Shown here piece after piece: positions 38,596 through 47,888 of a stretch of 50,210 nt of DNA. Source of the stretch: Tritrichomonas foetus (taxonomy: Eukaryota; Parabasalia; Tritrichomonadida; Tritrichomonadidae); the NCBI GenBank assembly GCA_001839685.1, contig MLAK01001470.1, positions 7,469 through 57,678 of the forward strand, read 5' to 3'. The notes under the pieces were generated by a model. That model had not been told where the DNA came from. It did not search any database and was given only the letters and a program-made list of their open reading frames with translations. Within the stretch, counting starts at the first letter, position 1; each line of letters opens with the position of its first letter. Position numbers and translations under genes: made by a program.

Positions 38596-41496
38596 TTATT
38601 TCATTAAATCAATGATTGTATACTCTTCGGGTGGAGGTGCAATCTTTGGACTTGATAAAATGCCACATTTATAAGGCAAATCTCTAAGTTCCTTAGCCAC
38701 TTCAATAATTTGTTCTCTTGTTGCATTCAAGAAGATCCTCCTTCTCTTTTTAAGCATTTCTAGAGGTATTTTCATTGAATGCTCAGCCAATCCTTTGCTT
38801 TGAGGATTTTGTGGTTGATCAAGACCTGACATGATTCGAATAACAGCATTTTCTACCTGATCTTGTGTAATATTTCCTTCAGCAACTTCATTAAGAGTCA
38901 TTCTAAAGGCTTCTAAGCAAGCTACAGGATTTCTATCTCTAATTGAGATAAATTGGAAGTATCCTGATGGTGAATATCGAGTGAAAACGCCATAAGAACC
39001 AAGTTTAACTCTAATTATATCATATAAAAACTCTTTTTCGAGAATTTCATCAAGATATGCACAAATTGGCGATTTTTCACTATTGTAAGGGGGTGCTGTT
39101 AGACTCATGACGGAGAATCCAGCGTTTACATCACTTTGTGCATAAATCTTTTGGAGTTTCTGGCAATTATTCATATGCTCTATGATTGATTCATGTGGTG
39201 GTTGTTCGATATACACTTGTGAATACTTTTTAATGAATGGAGTAAAAGTATCAAAAACTTTTTCTTTTTGTTCTTGGGTAGTTACATAGAAAATTCCGTG
39301 CATTTCACCTTTCAAGAATACTTCATTGAACAGTTGCTTACAAATTTGTGAAAATTCTTCATATTTATTATTTGAAATGATATCTTCGAGTAAATTTATG
39401 ACGTATGATCCACTCCACATATCAACTAATGCACGACATGGTGAATAACCAGCTTCTAATAACGAATAAACAATACCAATTGATTGTGTAGCTCGCTTCT
39501 TTAATGAAGAACATATCATTTTTAGAATTGTTTCCATAGCTTCCAAATTATCAAAATTAGGACCATTATAAATCATTTGAAGTACTTCGAGAAGCTTATC
39601 TAATTTCTTATCAACACAGTTACCAATTAAAACGACTTCAGCATACCATTTTTCAGGATTCATATAATCTGTTGTAGCATGACATTGGCAAGTAAATACA
39701 CGTAAATTCTTATTTGTGTAGAGATGAAATTCATCTTCATTTAATCCACCTGCACCAAGTTCGGTGATTAAATCAACCATAAGATCCAAATATTTGATAT
39801 ATGTATGATTTGTATTAAGTTTTAGGCGTAAATACATATAAGTATTATCACAAACTGGTTGAATAAATACTGAAATATTTTCCCGAATTTCATTTGGTTG
39901 AGTAAAAATTTTATCTTCACTTATATATTTCCTATTGAATCTAGGAAGGAGTTCAATTGGTTTAGGTGTTTGTAAATGCTCTCTTAATTGTAAAACTTTG
40001 TGATTTAATTCAATTTTTTCATTTTCTGTCATTTTGTCTTTAATTTGTTTCAAATTTTCCGCAATTTCTTCATTGAATTTGTCATTTAAACCATCAACTG
40101 GAATTCCAATGATGTGTAAACGATGTTTATTATCAATTAAATACTTCTTAATTAATTCTTCAAAGTATCTATGATTTTCATTATATTTTTTATGAATTAA
40201 ATTCATTGCACGCTTAGAATTAATCATATCAAATGGATCAATTCCGTGAATCCATGAACTAACTGATGCATCAATTAATCTCTGGCCCATATTTGCGGAC
40301 GGTGAATGAATTGAGTCTTCCCAAGATTCAAAAATTGTATTCACATATTCATCATCAAAACCTTTTTCATATATTTCTTGGAGAACGTTTAAAACAATTT
40401 CATCAAATTTTTCTGCGTTTTCTCTGGAAATCCCTTCAACTGATAGAAACATTGGTGGACATAAAACAACTTGATTGAATCCAGTGAGTGAAAATCTTGT
40501 TGCAATATGAGATTTAATTAGTGCTTTGTACATTGGTGAAGTTTGTGAAAATAGGAGATCTGATAAAAATTCGAAGTCTGTCATTAAATCTTCATGGTAA
40601 AGTTGGTCACAAACCCAAGCGAGTGTTGCATTGATTGATTCTTCTTCTTGTCCGCCTTTGCCCATTGGAATATCAATTGTGATTTTTTTGGGTTCCTCCC
40701 AGTCTTTTGTGATGCAAACACTTGGATCAAATTTGTAATCACTTGGCTCGATTTGTGAAATACAATTATCAACTTTTTCTAAAATTTTGGAAATATTGAA
40801 ATTGCCATAATGATAAAACAGGGCATTTGATGGATTGTAAAATTTATCATGCGCTTTTCGAACATCATTGATGGTCATTTTAGCGATATCTTCAGGTAGA
40901 CCGCCGAATGTGAATTTGCTCACGCAATCTGGGTATAAATGTTCCATTACTTTTCTCTGAAGAAAAGCTGCAGGACTATTTATTGATCCACACATTTCAT
41001 TATAAACAACACCGACACGTTTGAGCGGTTTTTCAATATCATCATCTTCGAATTCTAAATGATGGCATTCAAGATTGAAAGCTTTATCGTCAAGTTTTGG
41101 ATGAAAAACAGCATCCAAATATACATCCAAATTATTATGATAATCAAATTCATTCGTTGTAGAAAATGGATACATCGACCATTCTGTTGACGTTCTTGCG
41201 TTCATAAATGTGGCGTATGAGATTTTGAGCATTTCGTTGAAAAGATCTGGGATTGGATATTTTTCGCTCCCTTGGAGAGTCATGTGTTCTAGCATATGGT
41301 TTACGCCTGAATTATCGAATGGAAGTGTTCGGATTGTGATGCTGTAACAGTTATGATCGTCTGATGGTGCATAGATTATCCAAAATGGGCATTTATGGAT
41401 TTTGTGCTCGTAAATTAAGCATGTTGCCTGGTATTCGGGAAATTCTTGAGTTCGGGTGAGATGAAAGTTTCCGCAGTCTTGAGGATAGCCTGACAT
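38596..41496 (-). CDS. M16C metallopeptidase, presequence protease (PreP/Cym1)-like
   Basis: 966 residues, close to the 970-1000 usual for PreP. The zinc motif is the inverted HxxEH (HMLEH, 67-71) in GVNHMLEHMTLQGSEKYP, and the distal zinc ligand is Glu167 in VVYNEMCGS; all are intact. The opening FHLTRTQEFPEYQATCLIYEH and the four-domain length are typical of M16C. In mitochondria PreP degrades cleaved targeting peptides and other short peptides inside a closed chamber. A hydrogenosomal role would be expected here, but the protein starts directly with the domain and shows no hydrogenosomal presequence, so a cytosolic site or an internal signal is possible. A TCATTTTTTATT lies before the ATG. 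Confidence 0.93.
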   Translation of the reverse strand: MSGYPQDCGNFHLTRTQEFPEYQATCLIYEHKIHKCPFWIIYAPSDDHNCYSITIRTLPFDNSGVNHMLEHMTLQGSEKYPIPDLFNEMLKISYATFMNARTSTEWSMYPFSTTNEFDYHNNLDVYLDAVFHPKLDDKAFNLECHHLEFEDDDIEKPLKRVGVVYNEMCGSINSPAAFLQRKVMEHLYPDCVSKFTFGGLPEDIAKMTINDVRKAHDKFYNPSNALFYHYGNFNISKILEKVDNCISQIEPSDYKFDPSVCITKDWEEPKKITIDIPMGKGGQEEESINATLAWVCDQLYHEDLMTDFEFLSDLLFSQTSPMYKALIKSHIATRFSLTGFNQVVLCPPMFLSVEGISRENAEKFDEIVLNVLQEIYEKGFDDEYVNTIFESWEDSIHSPSANMGQRLIDASVSSWIHGIDPFDMINSKRAMNLIHKKYNENHRYFEELIKKYLIDNKHRLHIIGIPVDGLNDKFNEEIAENLKQIKDKMTENEKIELNHKVLQLREHLQTPKPIELLPRFNRKYISEDKIFTQPNEIRENISVFIQPVCDNTYMYLRLKLNTNHTYIKYLDLMVDLITELGAGGLNEDEFHLYTNKNLRVFTCQCHATTDYMNPEKWYAEVVLIGNCVDKKLDKLLEVLQMIYNGPNFDNLEAMETILKMICSSLKKRATQSIGIVYSLLEAGYSPCRALVDMWSGSYVINLLEDIISNNKYEEFSQICKQLFNEVFLKGEMHGIFYVTTQEQKEKVFDTFTPFIKKYSQVYIEQPPHESIIEHMNNCQKLQKIYAQSDVNAGFSVMSLTAPPYNSEKSPICAYLDEILEKEFLYDIIRVKLGSYGVFTRYSPSGYFQFISIRDRNPVACLEAFRMTLNEVAEGNITQDQVENAVIRIMSGLDQPQNPQSKGLAEHSMKIPLEMLKKRRRIFLNATREQIIEVAKELRDLPYKCGILSSPKIAPPPEEYTIIDLMK

Positions 41497-41508
41497 AATA
41501 AAAAATGA
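41497..41508 (-). promoter_or_regulatory. Initiator-like element of M16 gene
   Basis: On the minus strand TCATTTTTTATT runs directly into the ATG, putting the predicted +1 A 10 nt upstream, as expected for the trichomonad initiator. Confidence 0.45.
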
Positions 41509-41908
41509 TCTAAAAATATTTCTTGATCAAATTTTTGGTATAAACTTTAGAAATTGCCTGACTTGATTCAATCAAATTGATTGAAATAACTTTTTCAATG
41601 AATTCATGAATTTTTGTTCACATGCCAAATACTCCAAAACATCTGAGTAAATTAATGTTTCATGAAAAAGTCGGTGATTTATATGTCATATAAAAAATTA
41701 AAATATCTGACTTTTTTGGACATCTTCAATTCTAATTTTTTCCGGTTGACAACAACAAAAGCGAGAAGATGCCCGAAATTCAACACATTTAGATGATTCT
41801 ACTTATTGATATCAATCTTGTTTATCAAAAAAAAAAAAAAAAAAAAAAGTATTGTATACCGCATTTAATAATAGTTTATAATTACAAAAAAATTGTCAAG
41901 ATTATACA
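41509..41908. other. Intergenic region with poly(A) tract
   Basis: AT-rich spacer between the M16 gene and the next minus-strand gene's 3' end. It contains an uninterrupted run of 22 A at 41827-41848. No gene. Confidence 0.6.
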
Positions 41909-43339
41909 TTATTTCCCTAGTGAATCTCTGTTCATTCTATTGTTTCTCGTTTTCTGTGCCAGTCCAACAATCGGTTTGATGATAATTTTTCCCCCAGTTG
42001 AACTTGATCGGAAATCTAAATATCTTTTTCGCATGTCAGGTGTTTGCATTCCGATTGGATCCAATGTTGATGAATCAATAACAGCAATAACAGCTTTTTG
42101 ATTCGATTTCAACATATTTTCAAGAAATTTGATTCTTTTCATAACAGTTTCAATTTCATTATTCATCATTTCTTTCATTGAATAAATTGTTCTGTCTTGA
42201 TAGTCATTTAAAAAGGCAACTTCCTTATTTTGTTGTTCAATTAATTTTTTCTTTCTGTTAATTATTTCAAATTCAGCAGTTTCTTGAGCTTTTAATGTTT
42301 CTTCTTTTTCAATACGTGCTGCTGCAATTTTCATTGCTTTTGCATCAGTGTAGCGATGTGACAAAACATTATATCTTTCTTTTGCACGAATTTGCAATAG
42401 GGTAGATGATGGTTTTGAATACTTTCGAAGGTTATCAATATTATTATAAAACTGAATGAATTCTTTTATTTGGGTTTCATGAATTTCAATTAAATTCATC
42501 ATTTTTTCCCCACATTCTTGAACGAATTTGTCGATTCTTTGTTGCCATTTTTCTTGAATTGTTTTAATTTTGTCTCGTGCGAGTTGTAAATCGTACTTTA
42601 TTGATTCTTCCTTGGAAAAAGTGACTTCTGCTTTATCTGAAGCATCAATGGCTTTCAACATGGAATCTCGAAGGTCATTCATTTCACTAGCTGCTTTATA
42701 TTCTTTATTTATCATCAGTTCTAAAATTTGCTTGATAATATATTGAAAAGCAGAATTTCTTTCATGATATGGCCCAGGTAAATATTTATGTTTTTTGAAA
42801 TTTTCAATTATTTCTTGACACCTTTCATCGGTCACTTCATCTTCTGGATTTTCATTAAAATTACCTAAAATGCTTTTTCGCTTATTAAGTGGTGAACTCT
42901 TTCTTTCTTCATAATTTTGGGGATTGTTTCCATGATCAACACTTGAGCTGTTCAAACTATTACAACTTTGATCATTATTTTGACTTTTAGCATCTTTTTG
43001 ATTATTTATGGGACTAGAATTGCCTTCAATCAAATTGATTGATGAATCACCTGAGTTTTTATTTGAAACTTCATTCGAATTTCCAAGTGAAATATTTCTG
43101 GAATTTTTCTCCTCAGTATCTCGCTTTTTTCCATCTGATAATGACAGCAATAATCTCGCTGAATGAGGCTTACAGTTTTTCAATTCTTCATCTTTATTTA
43201 AGAAAAAATCATCTGTCAAATTGAATCGAGGGAGTGATCGAAAGTAAAGCGGAGATTTCATGAATTTATTGAGATTAATTCCTTTTGTAGTTGAATTATC
43301 AAGGTTTTTGTTCCAATTTGGGCTTGGACTTGCATTCAT
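41909..43339 (-). CDS. Coiled-coil protein, unknown function
   Basis: 476 residues. Residues 1-150 are disordered and Ser/Asn-rich. A conserved-looking helical segment follows at about 165-215 (KYLPGPYHERNSAFQYII and LELMINKEYKAASEMNDL), then long amphipathic coiled helices at about 215-420 and a basic end. Proteins of this build are frequent in trichomonads and are often cytoskeletal or basal-body associated, but I know no named family. It has an ATG start and TAA stop, with no membrane segment. Role: probably structural; low certainty. Confidence 0.75.
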   Translation of the reverse strand: MNASPSPNWNKNLDNSTTKGINLNKFMKSPLYFRSLPRFNLTDDFFLNKDEELKNCKPHSARLLLSLSDGKKRDTEEKNSRNISLGNSNEVSNKNSGDSSINLIEGNSSPINNQKDAKSQNNDQSCNSLNSSSVDHGNNPQNYEERKSSPLNKRKSILGNFNENPEDEVTDERCQEIIENFKKHKYLPGPYHERNSAFQYIIKQILELMINKEYKAASEMNDLRDSMLKAIDASDKAEVTFSKEESIKYDLQLARDKIKTIQEKWQQRIDKFVQECGEKMMNLIEIHETQIKEFIQFYNNIDNLRKYSKPSSTLLQIRAKERYNVLSHRYTDAKAMKIAAARIEKEETLKAQETAEFEIINRKKKLIEQQNKEVAFLNDYQDRTIYSMKEMMNNEIETVMKRIKFLENMLKSNQKAVIAVIDSSTLDPIGMQTPDMRKRYLDFRSSSTGGKIIIKPIVGLAQKTRNNRMNRDSLGK

Positions 43340-44138
43340 GAATTTTCTGTAAATTATTTCTCAACTTTTTCATGGATAACACATCCACCTTTTCTGAAAG
43401 TTTGAGGACAAATTATTTTAACGGTTGCGCAACGCAACTTCGCTTTCGCTTGTAAATTTGAATACTTTCTCAATAGTAATTTTTTGATGAATCTCATACA
43501 AATATAATAGCGGTTAATAATATTACCTAATTCGCCTGACAATATAATTATAACAATTTCAATGGCTAAACCAGACTGGTTGTCAGTGAATTAGAAATCA
43601 ATTTGATTAATTCGCATTGAGGGAAATAAAAAATGATTCAAAATATTCTTTAATTATTGACCATGTCAGTTAATTTAAATCCTCTGAGAGAAATGAACAT
43701 ATATGATGGCTACTTATGGCTTGCTGATTAAAATAAAAACGATGGATCGAGTGAACTTCCCTTTGCATAAATGAATCATGATTATCAGACCATTTATACT
43801 GTCACTTTTTTGAGGTCATTAAAATTGCCAAACTCAAAAGAAAAAGCAATATAATTTTTAATCAAATATACTGGAAAACCATATTATTTATTGAGCTAAT
43901 TGTGATTTAGGAAACTCCTACAATGGCTGAATAAGTCGAAAGGGTCAACAAAGTCACATCACATTAACCCATTGTAAGTGTCTAAAAACTCATCGGAAAA
44001 AAAATCATGTTTATAAACGTTCATCGTGAGTTCCTATCAAAAATACGATGTATCTTAACTTTTTCAAAAAACTTTCTAAGTTCATATCACATCACCTATA
44101 TATAAAATTTTATCAAATTTTCTCAAAAACATTAGAAA
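43340..44138. other. Divergent promoter region
   Basis: 799 bp between the starts of the coiled-coil gene and the PGYP protein gene. AT-rich, with one GC-richer spot near 43420-43450. A TCA at 44123-44125 lies 14 nt before the ATG at 44139. No RNA gene recognised. Confidence 0.5.
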
Positions 44139-44909
44139 ATGGCATATCCAGGACAATATGGTCAAGCACCAACACAACCACCACCATATGGACAACCAGC
44201 ACCAGGTGGATATCCACAACAACAACAACAACCAGGACAAGAACCAAATCCTTATTCTCAAGTTCCTCCTTATGGAGCCCCACCCAATCCATATGCGCCA
44301 ATGGGTGGACCATCAGTTCCAGGAAATGTAGGAATTGTATCGTCAAAAGTTAAACTTGTTTTAAGCATCGATGGAGTTGATCGTGAAATTCAAGCCTTTG
44401 TTCAAAATATGACTGGCCGATTATCATTCGATCCAAATTCGCATTCATTTACAATTTCAAATCTCAGCGGTGTTTGCCACTTCGAAGGAACAGAGGCACC
44501 ATTTAATCTCACAAATGTAAAAGGAAGTTACGAACAGAGAGATGGAGTTCCCTCACAGAACTTTTTAAATGCACGCAATGAATTTTTGAGTCCAGTCGAT
44601 AGCAAATCGTTCCAGGGTGGTGCCCCACAAGGATATCCAAATCCAAATCAACAGCAAATGGGAATGCCGGGATATCCAAACATGAATACACAAGGGTTCC
44701 AAGGACAGCCTCCAAATCAACCAGGATATCCCAATGTCGGCCAGCAGCCAAATCAGCCACAGCCAGGATATCCAAATTCTCAGCCAGGCTATCCAAACGC
44801 ACAGCCACAATATCAAGGACAGCCACCGATGCAGCCACAACCTGGATATCCACAGCCACAGCCTGGATACCCACAACCACAGCAACCGATGTATCCAGGT
44901 CAGTATTAA
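44139..44909 (+). CDS. Pro/Gln/Gly/Tyr-rich protein with PGYP repeats
   Basis: 256 residues. The first 65 are Pro/Gln/Gly/Tyr-rich. Residues 65-160 form a compact, more ordered core (VKLVLSIDGVDREIQAFV, LSFDPNSHSFTISNLSGV) that I cannot assign. The last 95 carry about ten PGYPN/QPGYPQ units. Such tails occur in annexin-like, ESCRT-related and membrane-associated proteins and often drive multivalent binding or condensation. There is no signal peptide or membrane segment. The stop overlaps TAAA. Real gene, unknown function. Confidence 0.8.
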   Translation: MAYPGQYGQAPTQPPPYGQPAPGGYPQQQQQPGQEPNPYSQVPPYGAPPNPYAPMGGPSVPGNVGIVSSKVKLVLSIDGVDREIQAFVQNMTGRLSFDPNSHSFTISNLSGVCHFEGTEAPFNLTNVKGSYEQRDGVPSQNFLNARNEFLSPVDSKSFQGGAPQGYPNPNQQQMGMPGYPNMNTQGFQGQPPNQPGYPNVGQQPNQPQPGYPNSQPGYPNAQPQYQGQPPMQPQPGYPQPQPGYPQPQQPMYPGQY

Positions 44910-45223
44910 ATCAAAAGCATGCATCAAAAACTGTGATTTACAGTGGATCTCATTTTTAATCGCTAATATTTAAACATTAATAACTTACATTTTAATGATA
45001 ATATTTTTTCGAATGAATTAATATTTAATAATTTACATTGTTTATCCAAAATTCTGTGATGCGAAATGCGCACTGAGTATTGATCAGATCACAAAAAGAG
45101 TTTTTCCATTTCTGTTTTTCTCTTCTGAGTGAGAATAATTAAGAAAGACGATCGGGATGTGTGGCCAAATAATTTTTTAAAAAGTTAATGTAAAATTGAT
45201 TATGAAAAAGTTACAAGTATTTC
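44910..45223. other. Intergenic region
   Basis: 314 bp between two plus-strand genes; AT-rich, no features seen. The lectin ATG is preceded directly by TTC with no separate initiator. Confidence 0.5.
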
Positions 45224-46543
45224 ATGATTTTCCTCTTCCTCTATCTTTCATATTCATCAACAGAGGAATACAACCTTGTTCCCCCTCTGTATTTAACGAA
45301 TTTAAACGAAGTTGGAAACTGGTCTCTACGCGGAACTGCAGCAAATATCAAAAAAGCAATTCGTTTAACGTCAAATATTCCAGATCAACTCGGACGAGCG
45401 TGCTCGCTTATTCCAACTTACTTTTATGAGTGGGGTCTTGAAATAGAATTTTCAATTCATGGCGGAAATGGCGGAGAATATATTTTCATCTTTTTCACAG
45501 AAGACGTTTGTCCAAAGAGCTTCCGTAGTTTCAAAGGATTTGCTTATGCGATTTCATTAGTCGAAGTAAATGAAAGCTTTCCAGTTTATTATGTGAATGG
45601 ATCAGTTCATTTTTTCAATCCCAAAATTATGAAGCCAGTTGGACACATTTCTTTGAAAAATTATCACGAAGCTATGAAAAATCGTAACAAGGATAAAAAA
45701 ATTGATCATTCAAATGATGTGAAAAAGTTAACACTTCACTTGACAAGAGCGTATGGTCGAATTCAATTAGAATCATCATTTGATTTTAGTTTTGATAGAA
45801 TTGTAACAGAAAATTCAGCAGATACCCTTAAATTTGGCTACTTTTCAATTGTTGGAATGACAGAATCAAAATTTGACAATATTGATTTGGTCTCATTTAG
45901 ATTAAATCCATTGTCTGATTTCGATAAGAGTCTTCAGGATGACTTCGCTGCTAAAAACCGACAAATTATCGAAAATCGAAAACGTGAGAGATTTGTTTCG
46001 AAAAGAGCAAGAAGACTAAAAATGCCAACAACGTTAAAATTACTCGATTATATGAACCGTACTATGGAAAATATTGGTGAATTTACTTTGAAAGATGGAA
46101 TGAGAATAATAACTGAAATGGAAAAGCGATTAAAGTCGTCTGTGAGTGTTGATGATCTCTCAAAATTCATTGAAGAAAAAGTCGAAAAAACTGTTGAAAA
46201 AGCATATGCAAAAATACAATTAGCATCTCAGAAATTTGAGGAAAGCAATACTGAAATTAGTGAAATGTGGGCAAATTTACGAACACAATTGTTAAATTTG
46301 GCAGTTGAATCTGCCCAAGATATGAAAAAAATTCAAAATGAAGTCCTTGAAAAAGCCAAAAAAATAAATATTAAAACTTTAGATAAAAAAGCAGTGAAAG
46401 AATCGCTCACAAATGAGGTTGATGTTGATGATTCCCTAATTAATCGAATGTTGTTAGTCATATCGATTATAGAAATTGTTTGCTATTGTTTCTTCTTCTT
46501 TATCAAACACCAGGAAACTCATGGATTCAAGAAAAGAGACTAA
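45224..46543 (+). CDS. L-type lectin, ERGIC-53/VIP36-like cargo receptor
   Basis: 439 residues, type I membrane protein. A signal peptide covers about 1-14 (MIFLFLYLSYSSTEE). The lectin-like domain spans about 15-235, with VGNWSLRGTAANIKKAIRLT, WGLEIEFSIHGGNGGEYIFIFF and FDNIDLVSFRLN, in the order seen in ERGIC-53: N-terminal strand, IRLT strand, and the EVEV-type strand before the ligand loops. A coiled stalk follows at about 270-395, then a membrane segment (MLLVISIIEIVCYCFFFFI), and a short cytosolic tail ending KKRD. KKxx at the C-terminus is a dilysine ER retrieval signal. It probably carries glycoproteins from ER to Golgi. The stop overlaps TAAA. Confidence 0.85.
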   Translation: MIFLFLYLSYSSTEEYNLVPPLYLTNLNEVGNWSLRGTAANIKKAIRLTSNIPDQLGRACSLIPTYFYEWGLEIEFSIHGGNGGEYIFIFFTEDVCPKSFRSFKGFAYAISLVEVNESFPVYYVNGSVHFFNPKIMKPVGHISLKNYHEAMKNRNKDKKIDHSNDVKKLTLHLTRAYGRIQLESSFDFSFDRIVTENSADTLKFGYFSIVGMTESKFDNIDLVSFRLNPLSDFDKSLQDDFAAKNRQIIENRKRERFVSKRARRLKMPTTLKLLDYMNRTMENIGEFTLKDGMRIITEMEKRLKSSVSVDDLSKFIEEKVEKTVEKAYAKIQLASQKFEESNTEISEMWANLRTQLLNLAVESAQDMKKIQNEVLEKAKKINIKTLDKKAVKESLTNEVDVDDSLINRMLLVISIIEIVCYCFFFFIKHQETHGFKKRD

Positions 46544-46991
46544 ATTTCAATATTCTTTCTTGAAATATTTCCTGTAGTTACTTTTTCATAATAAATATAT
46601 ATGATCTTCCTATTAATTTGTTCCCGATATTTATTTTCAAACAAGCATAAATGAATGTCTTCAGTTTTTATTACATTATATATCACTCCTCAATAAATGA
46701 AAAGAGTGAGACTCAAAGAGAGATTTCCAATGAATGCATTATTGAAATGGAAACTGGATAAAATTGTAAAAATGCTTTAAAATATAATTAGTAGGAAATT
46801 TTGCTAAATTGTGTATTTCAAGTTAATAGATTCACTTTTTATACAATAAAACAATGTTTTAAGCACTTTTCCTATGATGATGAAAGTTTCGATCACAATC
46901 AAATATTTATAGAAAGAATAAGTATCAAAGATATACATAATAATAATGTTTACATAATAAAAAAATAAGAATAATAATAAAGTTCGTGAAT
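46544..46991. other. Convergent intergenic spacer
   Basis: 448 bp of AT-rich DNA between the lectin and the coiled-coil gene. No gene or repeat is visible; the 63-codon minus-strand frame in it is Ile/Phe-rich noise. Confidence 0.5.
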
Positions 46992-47723
46992 TCATTCTTG
47001 AGCATATGCTATTGAGCGTCTCATAGAAAGATTTGATCTTTCAATGTTTAATTTTTCTTTTAGAGCTAAAATTTCATTTCTCATATTTTCTCTTTCAACA
47101 ATTGCTTTTTTAATTGATCCTTCTGTTGTTTGCTTCAGAACTTTATATCTCCTTCGAAGAACTGCTTCTTGCATTGGAATATTTCCCCGCTGGATTGATG
47201 TAATTGATGTTGAAAGTGAATGATGCTTTTGTTGATTCAATTTTTTCAAAAGTTTGTAGATCCTGTTTGGAATTTGATGAATATCATCTTTCATTTTAAG
47301 TAAACCAATCTCACGAAATGGTCTATCATCAGTAATAGAGATAGCATATTGTTCTTTGATTGAATGCAAAATTGTTAATTGTGATTCCAGTAACTCAATG
47401 GAGGGATTAGATTGGTAAATTTGAGAAAGGCGAGAATTTTCAGCATGAAGGTCATTTTTTTGGGCTTCTAAAACGGAAAGTGATGATTCACCTTGTCGAT
47501 TTAATTCTTCCATTTTTTGTTTGAGCTTGGCGATCTCTTTCTTGTAATGAGAATTCATTTTACGAACAGCAATGAGTTTGGCGTATTGATCTGTTTTAGA
47601 ACAAACAATTTCACTCCAATTGGAATCTTCCAAAGAAATCATGTTTTCGTTTAAGGGCGAGCTTTCTGATGAGGTAGAAGGGAAAGATATTTGGACTTTC
47701 CGATTTGGTGTATGAAATTGCAT
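46992..47723 (-). CDS. Coiled-coil protein, unknown function
   Basis: 243 residues. A disordered Ser-rich start (to about 40) is followed by coiled helices at about 50-105 (SHYKKEIAKLKQKMEELNRQ). After a middle segment, a second coiled stretch spans about 185-235 (REEIL-type heptads and basic residues). No enzymatic motif. TCATCTTTA directly precedes the ATG, with the predicted +1 A 7 nt upstream. It is divergent from the tRNA gene, 92 bp away. The function is unknown, possibly cytoskeletal. Confidence 0.7.
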   Translation of the reverse strand: MQFHTPNRKVQISFPSTSSESSPLNENMISLEDSNWSEIVCSKTDQYAKLIAVRKMNSHYKKEIAKLKQKMEELNRQGESSLSVLEAQKNDLHAENSRLSQIYQSNPSIELLESQLTILHSIKEQYAISITDDRPFREIGLLKMKDDIHQIPNRIYKLLKKLNQQKHHSLSTSITSIQRGNIPMQEAVLRRRYKVLKQTTEGSIKKAIVERENMRNEILALKEKLNIERSNLSMRRSIAYAQE

Positions 47724-47815
47724 TAAAGATGATTAAAGCCAATTTTTTTCGGTTTACGTTTAATAATTAATGATCTTTGCCCAAAAATAAAACCAAGATC
47801 AAGAAGAAACGGAAA

Positions 47816-47888
47816 GGTCTCGTAGCTCAGTCGGTAGAGCGTTGTGCTGATAACGCAAAGGTCTAGGGTTCGAGTCCCTGCGGGACCA
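47816..47888 (+). tRNA. tRNA-Ile (anticodon GAU)
   Basis: A complete 73-nt cloverleaf without intron or encoded CCA. The acceptor GGTCTCG pairs with CGGGACC (47881-47887). D stem is GCTC/GAGC, anticodon stem is TTGTG/CGCAA with one G-U, and T stem is TAGGG/CCCTG. The discriminator is A at 47888. The loop CTGATAA puts anticodon GAT at 47849-47851. Internal promoters are canonical: A box TAGCTCAGTCGG and B box GGTTCGAGTCC. The body looks like eukaryotic nuclear tRNA-Ile, yet those normally carry AAU (inosine-modified), so G34 is unusual. Transcription would end in the T7 tract at 47891-47897. Confidence 0.96.
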
